From Pleionea sp041589565 (GTDB taxonomy: Bacteria > Pseudomonadota > Gammaproteobacteria > Enterobacterales > Kangiellaceae): a DNA stretch of 60,987 nt. The translations under genes and the position numbers were made by a program. The notes beneath the pieces were generated by a model that was not told the DNA's origin, searched no databases, and saw only the letters and a list, made by a program, of their open reading frames with translations. Positions 54,168 to 60,987 of this stretch are shown piece by piece; within the stretch, counting starts at the first letter, position 1; each line of letters begins with the position of its first letter. The stretch spans positions 1 to 60,987 of the forward strand of contig JBFHVL010000002.1 in assembly GCA_041589565.1 (NCBI GenBank). The letters are read 5' to 3'.

Positions 54168-54911
54168 TCAGTTTGTGCCAGATGAGGGAGTCTTTGTTTC
54201 AGGCAACTCAGTTTTATTGCTATCCAATAAACCTTTTATCAGGTCACTTTTCTTCTGCTCTCTTTTAATTGTTTTGATTTCTATCTGGCCAATAGTGCGA
54301 CCTTCGGATTTAATGTCATAAACAGCAGGAGCTGTTTCATTCATGGCAATCGGGTCAACTTTCCGATAAGGAAGTATCAAATTCAATTCGCGAGGATTAA
54401 AATTATCAGGGACTTGAATTTGGAATGCATAATTGACTGGTTTTACAATAAAGGGGTTAATAGGGTGGTTATTGTCAAATACCATGGCATCGTAGTAATT
54501 GCTTGGTATATTGGCAAGGTAAGACGTCATGGTTGAGTGCATAAAGCAACCCATACGGACAATGTAACCTTCTTGCCAATTAACAGGAAAATCTTTACTT
54601 TGATTTTGTCGCATAATGCCAGTATTTAGCTTTAGTCCCAGATCAAGATCATTTATAAAAATATTGTGTCGGCTACGATCTGAGTTAGCGAGCGTAACAT
54701 CGACTCCGGGTTGGGTAACGTAAAGAGCCTGGAGGAATACTCGGCGAATCTGGTCAACCTTGACGGGGACCTTCATGTAGTCGTCGTGCTTGAAATAAGC
54801 CACAGCGACATCTGCTTTAACATCGTCATTGAGTGTCAAGGCACCATTAAATACTTTCGCGTTAACTGAAAGATTGACCAGTATAGCGATTAAATATGCG
54901 CTTTGTTTCAT
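54168..54911 (-). CDS. Secreted cupredoxin-like copper-binding protein
   Basis: A 247-residue protein with signal peptide to about residue 18 (LVNLSVNA). Residues about 60-140 look like a cupredoxin: VTLANSDRSRHNIFINDLD gives the first His (His82), and VRMGCFMHSTMTSYLANI gives Cys122, His125 and Met128 in the C-x2-H-x2-M loop of blue copper and methylamine-utilisation-type proteins. The C-terminal part adds beta strands (QIQVPDNFNPRELNLILP) and a polar tail. Predicted periplasmic copper binder or electron carrier; no exact family recognised. It converges with the hemoglobin gene. Confidence 0.6.
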   Translation of the reverse strand: MKQSAYLIAILVNLSVNAKVFNGALTLNDDVKADVAVAYFKHDDYMKVPVKVDQIRRVFLQALYVTQPGVDVTLANSDRSRHNIFINDLDLGLKLNTGIMRQNQSKDFPVNWQEGYIVRMGCFMHSTMTSYLANIPSNYYDAMVFDNNHPINPFIVKPVNYAFQIQVPDNFNPRELNLILPYRKVDPIAMNETAPAVYDIKSEGRTIGQIEIKTIKREQKKSDLIKGLLDSNKTELPETKTPSSGTN

Positions 54912-55185
54912 AATTCCCCTTTAGTGTTGTTACCTGAAAGCAGGTTGTGGTTAAGCACACAGTAAGATTGCGCCCCATACCTAGTTTACGTATAAAATCA
55001 GTGATCAGATTTAGCAATGTTGAAAATAGAGGATCCTGTAAAACACTCTAGCGCGTCGTCATCCTTAGGTTTAACTGAAGAATCTAATTTTTAAGTGAAT
55101 AAATCGAGTATCAATAATTAAGGTGTGAGCTATGGCAGTAAACTGAATCAACTTTTCTGCATGGTTAGTTTTAAACTCGAGCATT
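54912..55185. other. Gap between the cupredoxin-like and amidohydrolase genes
   Basis: AT-rich. It should contain the promoter of the cupredoxin-like gene (reading left) and the 3' end of the amidohydrolase transcript (reading left from 55220). No convincing promoter boxes or small gene seen. Confidence 0.3.
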
Positions 55186-55209
55186 AAAAAGCCCTCCGAA
55201 GAGGGCTTT
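55186..55209 (-). terminator. Terminator of the amidohydrolase operon
   Basis: On the - strand AAAGCCCTC, a TTCG tetraloop and GAGGGCTTT are followed by a T-run; it starts 11 bases after the stop codon at 55220. Confidence 0.85.
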
Positions 55210-55219
55210 GTTTTTTTAA

Positions 55220-56521
55220 TTACTCTTTCTTGGAATATTTTCGATAGAGTCGTTTATGCCGATTATCGATATTGACTTCACGCCCTTCGATTAACACCAT
55301 TTCTACTTGATGTGTCAGGTGATCGAATAGATCGCCCTGGCTGATCACAATATTGGCTTGTTTCCCGATATCTAATGATCCTAACTTGTCATCTACACCC
55401 AATATTTTAGCTGGAGCTAAAGTGACTGAACGCAAAGCTATTTCAGGAGAAGCGCCGTAAGCGATGCTGTGACCTGCAGCAAAAGGTAAGTCCCGAACAT
55501 TCCAGTTACCGGAAATAGCCAGTGCGTATTCAATGCCATGTTTTTCCAAGACAGATGGCATTCGATAAGCGCGATCAATTCCTTCGTCGCTACGGGCTGG
55601 GCGTCCCCAGGCCGAAGTGAATACGACTGGGACCTTATGCTGCTTGAGCAAGTTAATCGCCAGATCCGCATCGGCAACATCTACCAATACCAACTTCAAC
55701 TGGTACTTGTTAGCAAAATGGATGGCCTGTTCAATTTGGCGGTAATCATTTGCATGAACAAATAATGGCTGTTCACCCTTTAGTACCGGTCGCATGGCTT
55801 CCCAGCGCACATCGATAGGGTGATTATTGTCAGCATCTCGAGCTTTGGTGTAAGCCTTTATGGTCTCAAATGTTGCCTTTAGGTCCTTAAACGCTTTCTC
55901 GTTGGCTTCTTTTTGTTTTTCAGGTGGGCGGCGTTCCCAGAAACCTTTGTTTATGCCCACACTGGGCCAACGCAGATGCATCCCGGTTTGAGCTTTCACC
56001 AATGCATCTTGCCAGTTCCACCCGTCGAGTTGCATGAGTGATGATTGTCCGGTCAGGCCACCGCCTGTTGGAGCGATTTCAACGTGTGTCACGCCATTAC
56101 TGCGGATGGTCGGGATAATTTCTGAATCGGCATTAAAGGCGATATGCGCTTTAACTTCAGGTGTTACGCGCCCTACCTCGGTCATGTCACGTGTCGAGCG
56201 AACCGCACCAATTTCTACGAGTCCTACAGTGGTACTCAAACCAATGAGACCGGGATACACATGTTTGCCTTTTGCTGGAATCACTCGCGCATTTTTAGGA
56301 ACACCGAGATTGGCTCCCATTTGTTGGATGACGCCATCAATGATCAACAAGTCGTGATCTTTTTTCACGCCCTGAGTTACCGTATGTAAGGTCGCATTTT
56401 GTATCAGTATGGCCTGTTGCTGTTTTGTTCCGGGCACAATATCGGTGGCCATGAGAGACGCGCTAAGGGCCATGGCGCCGAGTCCTGAAGCCAGGCGTTT
56501 CAATAAAAAGTTATTCGCCAT
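55220..56521 (-). CDS. Amidohydrolase-fold exported protein lacking the metal motif
   Basis: A 433-residue protein from ATG 56521, which has a perfect AGGAGGT ribosome site. Signal peptide to about residue 24 (LGAMALSASLMA). The amidohydrolase barrel is recognisable by GKHVYPGLIGLSTTVG, the conserved GLVEIGAVRSTRDMTE, SNGVTHVEIAPTGGGLTGQ and the C-terminal LGSLDIGKQANIVISQGDLF. The usual HxH after PGLID is replaced by GLSTT, and the later His and Asp ligands are not evident, so it is probably inactive as a metallohydrolase or works by another mechanism. It begins 2 bases after the next gene on the same strand. Confidence 0.8.
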   Translation of the reverse strand: MANNFLLKRLASGLGAMALSASLMATDIVPGTKQQQAILIQNATLHTVTQGVKKDHDLLIIDGVIQQMGANLGVPKNARVIPAKGKHVYPGLIGLSTTVGLVEIGAVRSTRDMTEVGRVTPEVKAHIAFNADSEIIPTIRSNGVTHVEIAPTGGGLTGQSSLMQLDGWNWQDALVKAQTGMHLRWPSVGINKGFWERRPPEKQKEANEKAFKDLKATFETIKAYTKARDADNNHPIDVRWEAMRPVLKGEQPLFVHANDYRQIEQAIHFANKYQLKLVLVDVADADLAINLLKQHKVPVVFTSAWGRPARSDEGIDRAYRMPSVLEKHGIEYALAISGNWNVRDLPFAAGHSIAYGASPEIALRSVTLAPAKILGVDDKLGSLDIGKQANIVISQGDLFDHLTHQVEMVLIEGREVNIDNRHKRLYRKYSKKE

Positions 56522-56523
56522 GA

Positions 56524-59500
56524 TTAATGTACCTCCTGATGAGTGGCGGCAGAAGTCTGTTCTTTGCGCCACAGCCAGTAATCAAAGTTATCTTCGCAGT
56601 GCCATTCGGCTTCGTGTTTCATTAAGTAGGTTTCGGCATAGTGGGGTGTAGACTTACTGTTATCACCATTACCATTGGCGCCGTTTTTGTCAGATGAGTT
56701 TTTGGGCTTGGACAATACCTTTTTGATTAATTGATTTTTCTCATCCATTAATTGAGCACGAAGTACGGCATCGGTTTCGCGATCAAAATATTTGCGACCA
56801 TCAATCCAGGTTTGTTCGACTTTGGAGTAATTTGAAAGTGGGTGGCCACTCCAAATGACTAGGTCGGCATCTTTACCTTCGCGCAGACTGCCGGTGTACT
56901 TGTCGATTTTTAATTGCATGGCTGGATTAATCGTAACCATTTTAATGGCATCTTCTTGCGTCATGTCACAATAGTGAATCGACTTGGCTGCCTCGGTATT
57001 TAAACGACGAATTAAGTCACCACTATCGGAGTTAACCGAAACATTGACGCCTTTTTTCATCATCAGACAGGTGTTACCCGGAATGGCATCATAGACTTCA
57101 AACTTGTAAGCCCACCAGTCGGCAAAGGTTGAAGCAGAAGCTCCATGCTTGGCCATTTCGTCAGCCACTTTGTAACCTTCAAGAATATGAGTAAAGGTTT
57201 GAATACGGAAGCCAAAGTCTTCGGCGATGTTCATCAGACTTAATATTTCTGATGCGACATAAGAGTGTGAGTGAACAAAGCGCTTGCTTTCTAAAATTTC
57301 GACCAATGCATCCATTCGATAGTTTTTGCGCGGTGGTGCCGTTTGTTTTTTCGCGCGACTGCTCAGGTCATCGTATTTTTCAAAGGAAGCTTGATACTCC
57401 TGCGCACGTAAAAAAGCATCACGCACGATGGTTTCAACACCCATGCGCGTTTGCGGGTAACGAATGGTAAATTTGTCACCCCAGTTGCTTTGTTTAACAT
57501 TTTCGCCCAGTGCAAACTTAATGGAGCCTGGTGCCTGCTTAAATTTAAGACCCTCTGCATTAGCTCCCCAACGCAGTTTGATCACCTGAGCTTGCCCGCC
57601 GATAGGGTTGGCCGAACCATGCAGCAGTTGTGCGCTGGTTGTTCCGCCCGCCATGGCACGATAAATATTAATGTCTTCAGGGTTAACTACGTCGCCAATA
57701 CGCACTTCTGCGGTGATTGCGTCGGAACCTTCGTTTACACCTTTACTGATGGCGATGTGTGAGTGCTCATCAATAATACCGGCAGTAACGTGCTTACCGG
57801 TCGCATCAATAACCTGATATCCGCGTGGTGTTCGTAAGTTTTTGCCAACGTCATCGATTTTTCCGTTACGAATAATGATATCTGCATTTTCCAGCACACC
57901 TTGCTGTTCTGAAGTCCAAATCGTAGCATTTTTTATATGCACGTTTTGTTGCTGGGGCTGCTCGGCCAGTCCAAAAGCTCGATTAGGGTAAGTCAAGCGA
58001 CTAACGTATTCGACCGGTGCATCATCGTCCTTCGCTTTGTCTTCGCTTTGATCTTCTTCGACAATTTGTGCTGTAGCAAAAGCTGTTTTCTCATTGGTGT
58101 TTACGACATAAAAGCCATTTAGCGATTTATTCGTTAAACGTGCGCTAAAACGATATACGCCATCAAGTCCTAACTCGGAAAGGTCACTGCTAAATTGCAA
58201 TTGGTTTTCAAATTGCTCGTGGATCTTGATGCTCGATTTATTATCTGCAGCAATAAATTTACCTGAGACTTTATTGTCTTTTTGGTTTAGTTGTAAAGTA
58301 AGCTCAGTGCCGTTTACGTTCAGCGAGTACTTGCCTGCAAACAAAACAGGAACCAGTGGCTCAACTTCGGTCATTTCACCTTGTAAATACACCTGCTTGA
58401 TTTTTCCATCGTCAAATAAATTACCGTCAGCAATCACAAAATCGGCCATCATTCCCGGAGCAATTTTTCCTGCCAAATGAGCAACGCCCGCTTGTTGTGC
58501 TGGCACGGTAGTTAGCGCGGCAAGGGCATCAGATTCAGAAAGGCCATGTTTAATCGCAACTTTTACGTTCTTCCAGAAATCACTTTTCTTTTTCATTCCA
58601 TAATGGGTAAACGAGAAAGGGATTTTGTATTGTGCTAATACTGCGGGATTATTCGGAGCACGTTCCCAGTGGCGAAGCTCCGCAAGATTAACATCCAGTT
58701 GAGACTCATAGCTGGTCACGTCAGGCTTTTCTGGAAATTCCGGCGTAACTGCCAGAGAGACTTTGGCAGCCTTAATGTCATTGATTCGAGCATACTCATG
58801 GCCATCGGACAGATAGACAACGTCAATGCTGTATTCGTCGAATAGGGCATCGGCACGCATAATCGAAAGACTGTCCTCTGGATTAAACATAATGCCGCTG
58901 GACTTTAATTCGCTTAAGCTTTCGAGTGCCGCATTAAATTCTACCGGCTCTCCGGTGATTAATGAGTCAACTTTGCCTTGAGCCGACCGATACCAGTTTG
59001 CGTCTGCCAAAGTCTGTCTGATCAAAGCAATGCTGCCCATTAGTGAGCTTGGATAAGATTGCTTGGAACTGCCCTTATTGAATGATGCAAAGTGTCGCGC
59101 ACGGGCGTTGTAAATCAGATCGTTGGGAATTCCATTGGCCAGTGAAACGGTGACTCCCTGACCTTGAAAGATACCATCCAGTTTAGCTGTCTGAACCGCA
59201 GTAAAGCCGTTCTTGACATAGTCTTTGGTTCCATTAGTGTCGACCTTGAAGTCATTAACCCAGTCAATTTGTGCATGGATGGCATCATTCCAGGCATTGC
59301 CACCTTTGCGATCTCCCTGATATTTCGGGGCATCTCCCCAACTGGGTGTTGAAGAGGCTTCTCCAAAGACATAGTTACTGTAGGCATCGACAAAGCCGGG
59401 GTAGACAATATGGTTACTCAAATCGACCACCTTGGCTCCCGCGGGTACTTTACCGCCAGACTTCACACTGACGATACGTCCGTCATCAATGAGCAGGGTC

Positions 59501-59670
59501 GCGTTAGATAGCGTTTTGCCTGGCTCGGTGATTATGGTGGCATTGGTGAAGGCAATTTGATTGGCGCTGCGATCATGCAGCCCATAAACATGGCTGGTCT
59601 GGTCTGCAACCAGTTTTGTCCCCGAAAACGCCATCACTGCCGCTAAAGCAGAAATGTTTATTTTTTTCAT
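56524..59670 (-). CDS. Tandem two-domain exported amidohydrolase
   Basis: A 1048-residue protein from ATG 59670 (MKKINISALAAVMAF); a TTG seven codons upstream is less likely. Signal peptide to about residue 22. The first amidohydrolase domain (about 23-430) has IVYPGFVDAYSNYVFG in place of PGxIDxHxH, so it lacks the metal site. A beta-rich linker follows (about 435-560). The second domain (about 575-990) keeps DEHSHIA, VHSHSY, THILEGY and NSDSGD, the expected metal and catalytic residues of an imidazolonepropionase-like or peptidase-type amidohydrolase. It is the first gene of a two-gene operon with the 55220 gene. Confidence 0.85.
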   Translation of the reverse strand: MKKINISALAAVMAFSGTKLVADQTSHVYGLHDRSANQIAFTNATIITEPGKTLSNATLLIDDGRIVSVKSGGKVPAGAKVVDLSNHIVYPGFVDAYSNYVFGEASSTPSWGDAPKYQGDRKGGNAWNDAIHAQIDWVNDFKVDTNGTKDYVKNGFTAVQTAKLDGIFQGQGVTVSLANGIPNDLIYNARARHFASFNKGSSKQSYPSSLMGSIALIRQTLADANWYRSAQGKVDSLITGEPVEFNAALESLSELKSSGIMFNPEDSLSIMRADALFDEYSIDVVYLSDGHEYARINDIKAAKVSLAVTPEFPEKPDVTSYESQLDVNLAELRHWERAPNNPAVLAQYKIPFSFTHYGMKKKSDFWKNVKVAIKHGLSESDALAALTTVPAQQAGVAHLAGKIAPGMMADFVIADGNLFDDGKIKQVYLQGEMTEVEPLVPVLFAGKYSLNVNGTELTLQLNQKDNKVSGKFIAADNKSSIKIHEQFENQLQFSSDLSELGLDGVYRFSARLTNKSLNGFYVVNTNEKTAFATAQIVEEDQSEDKAKDDDAPVEYVSRLTYPNRAFGLAEQPQQQNVHIKNATIWTSEQQGVLENADIIIRNGKIDDVGKNLRTPRGYQVIDATGKHVTAGIIDEHSHIAISKGVNEGSDAITAEVRIGDVVNPEDINIYRAMAGGTTSAQLLHGSANPIGGQAQVIKLRWGANAEGLKFKQAPGSIKFALGENVKQSNWGDKFTIRYPQTRMGVETIVRDAFLRAQEYQASFEKYDDLSSRAKKQTAPPRKNYRMDALVEILESKRFVHSHSYVASEILSLMNIAEDFGFRIQTFTHILEGYKVADEMAKHGASASTFADWWAYKFEVYDAIPGNTCLMMKKGVNVSVNSDSGDLIRRLNTEAAKSIHYCDMTQEDAIKMVTINPAMQLKIDKYTGSLREGKDADLVIWSGHPLSNYSKVEQTWIDGRKYFDRETDAVLRAQLMDEKNQLIKKVLSKPKNSSDKNGANGNGDNSKSTPHYAETYLMKHEAEWHCEDNFDYWLWRKEQTSAATHQEVH

Positions 59671-59854
59671 GGAGTTATCTCTTATTTTCAAGTCCTGGTG
59701 TTTTAGGAATGCTAGTCTCGCATAGAGACAGTGTTAGTGCGAGTTATCACTAGTATTTAAATTGTTTGTTAACTTATTGAAAATAAACAAGAAAAAGTGA
59801 TCTCGGGGGAATTTAAACACTTTTTTACAAATTGACGGCAGTTGTATAATTGTC

Positions 59855-59876
59855 AAATCGTCATTAATGGCGATTT
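59855..59876 (-). terminator. Hairpin after the polysaccharide deacetylase gene
   Basis: On the - strand AAATCGCC and its near complement GACGATTT (one G-U pair) meet around ATTAAT, beginning 9 bases after the stop codon at 59885. There is only a weak following AT tract. Confidence 0.4.
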
Positions 59877-59884
59877 CTCAACCA

Positions 59885-60987
59885 TTAATCAGGCCAATCC
59901 CCATTGTCGGGTTCAACGAAAATGGGGATTGATTGCCAATAATATGTTCCGTTTTGAGCTGAGGGGGCCGTGCAATTAATACGTGAGCGCCCAACGCCCG
60001 GTAATCGCTTTAATGAAATTTTTGCTGTCTTTGCGATCCAGCGAATATCACTGATATGGTCCCCAAGGTAAAAACAGTTTATCTGTTGAGGGCTAAAGGG
60101 CATCTGTGCGAGCGTTAATTCAAAATCCTGTCGTGATTTTTTAAGATGAGGGTCCTCGGGATAAAAAGATTCTAGAGGCATGGCAAGCGTATTAACTTTT
60201 AAAGTGAACTGCTTAAGCTCAGCGTAGCTTCCCGAAAAACTAAAGCGTGGAATGGCCTGAGGGTGGCTGTATGCTGATGCAGGCCCTGAATATTGCGCCA
60301 ATGCATAGTATCCACGCTGCCTCAAAGCATCTGCCAGTGCCAAGTTGTACTCGCCAAAAGGATAAGCAAAGAGTTTATCGATAGAGCCAAGCTGTTCGGC
60401 GAGTCGTTGCTCTGCCTGATCAATTTCTTTTAATGCGTCGTTAAAATTCAGGCCCAGCAGGTGAGCATGAGTCACACTGTGGTTGGCCATGGCAACTCCC
60501 GCTTTGTGCATCTCCTTTATTTGCTCCCAGCTCATCATGGCAGAATAGCGATCATCAATGCTTTGAGTGTCCACAAATACCGTAAAAGGATAGTTGTACT
60601 GCTTCAGTAAAGGCCAGGCGGTTTGGTAAATTGATTTGTAACCATCATCAAATGTGATAGCGGCTGCTTTTTTCGGTAATGGATTACCTGCATAAAGATC
60701 GTCGAGAGCTTCTTTTAGCGGAAGTACGGTGAAGGATTGCTGTTTTAAGTAATTTAGATGAGACTCGAACTCCTTGGGCGATGTTGAGGTGGCACGAGGC
60801 GTGTCGTCATCGATATGGTGATATAGCAGTATCACCAGTTGTGAGGGCGGAGATGACCGCTTGCTGTTATTTTCTTCAACATTTGAGCCGTATGAGTTTG
60901 CTGTGCTTGCCAGTTGCTGCTCATTGCCTTCTGCAGAGCTATGGGACTCGCCGCAGGCGATTATCAGGTAGCCACAACCTAATGTAA
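59885..60987 (-). CDS. Polysaccharide deacetylase lipoprotein (5' end cut off)
   Basis: The frame is open from the right edge, so the true start lies outside the window. The part visible before GTG 60835 reads as a lipoprotein signal tail, GCGYLIIAC (lipobox IIAC), then a Ser/Gln/Asn-rich linker. The deacetylase domain has ILLYHHIDDD, the catalytic ITFDDGYKS and the metal-binding MANHSVTHAHL (HxxxH), then YPFGEYN. A C-terminal beta-rich extension (about the last 100 codons) includes two Cys (INCFYLGD, RINCTAP). It probably deacetylates a surface polysaccharide or peptidoglycan from the envelope. Confidence 0.85.
   Translation of the reverse strand, partial: TLGCGYLIIACGESHSSAEGNEQQLASTANSYGSNVEENNSKRSSPPSQLVILLYHHIDDDTPRATSTSPKEFESHLNYLKQQSFTVLPLKEALDDLYAGNPLPKKAAAITFDDGYKSIYQTAWPLLKQYNYPFTVFVDTQSIDDRYSAMMSWEQIKEMHKAGVAMANHSVTHAHLLGLNFNDALKEIDQAEQRLAEQLGSIDKLFAYPFGEYNLALADALRQRGYYALAQYSGPASAYSHPQAIPRFSFSGSYAELKQFTLKVNTLAMPLESFYPEDPHLKKSRQDFELTLAQMPFSPQQINCFYLGDHISDIRWIAKTAKISLKRLPGVGRSRINCTAPSAQNGTYYWQSIPIFVEPDNGDWPD

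Noticed and set aside
59827..59856. TTGACA-like -35 on the - strand near 59851-59856 as a promoter for the amidohydrolase operon
   Set aside because: No acceptable -10 box at 16-18 bases; the only TATAAT nearby is on the other strand with wrong spacing.

Overview
The window is a chromosomal segment of a gammaproteobacterium with moderately AT-rich DNA. Its gene order (mur/fts cluster, lpxC, secA, mutT/yacG, zapD, coaE, pilDCB, pilA, nadC, ampDE, aceEF-lpd) is the conserved housekeeping order seen in marine gammaproteobacteria. Kangiella-like or Pleionea-like relatives are my guess from memory, not a demonstrated assignment. The organism makes meso-diaminopimelate peptidoglycan (MurE carries the DNPR motif), lipid A (LpxC) and type IV pili.

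Layout. 1-13192: division and cell wall cluster on the + strand, murE (5' end cut by the window edge), murF, mraY, murD, ftsW, murG, murC, ddl, ftsQ, ftsA, ftsZ, mostly with overlapping stops and starts. 13193-19412: lpxC, dciA on the opposite strand, an M23 endopeptidase, secA and mutT. 19468-25908 on the - strand: yacG, zapD, coaE, pilD, pilC, pilB and pilA; pilA is separated from pilB by a strong symmetrical terminator and is preceded by a near-perfect sigma-54 promoter. 26155-32016: a pilin accessory gene, nadC, a DUF1631 gene, ampD and ampE. 32495-38401: the pyruvate dehydrogenase genes aceE, aceF and lpdA.

From 38570 the window turns into accessory and signalling genes. These are a periplasmic beta-propeller receptor fused to GAF-GGDEF, an HDOD-SpoIIE phosphatase, a YceK-like lipoprotein, an EamA transporter, a Bax-type glucosaminidase and an RDD membrane protein. 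Next come an unrecognised small gene broken or frameshifted at an A-run, a membrane coiled-coil protein and a secreted protein that joins a phospholipase A2-like motif to an App1-type phosphatidate phosphatase. A GST, a GAF-PAS-PAS-GGDEF cyclase, a DUF3034 outer-membrane-like protein with a lipoprotein truncated hemoglobin, and a cupredoxin-like protein follow. The window ends with two amidohydrolase genes, in which two of the three amidohydrolase domains have lost the metal motif, and a polysaccharide deacetylase lipoprotein cut by the right edge.

I saw no tRNA, rRNA, CRISPR array, insertion sequence or phage. The most unusual items are the possible -1 frameshift small gene (47183-47367), the PLA2-like/App1 fusion (48216-49784), the cupredoxin-like and lipo-hemoglobin neighbours (52680-54911), and the receptor/phosphatase pair with a 24-bp palindromic operator-like site (38570-43889).
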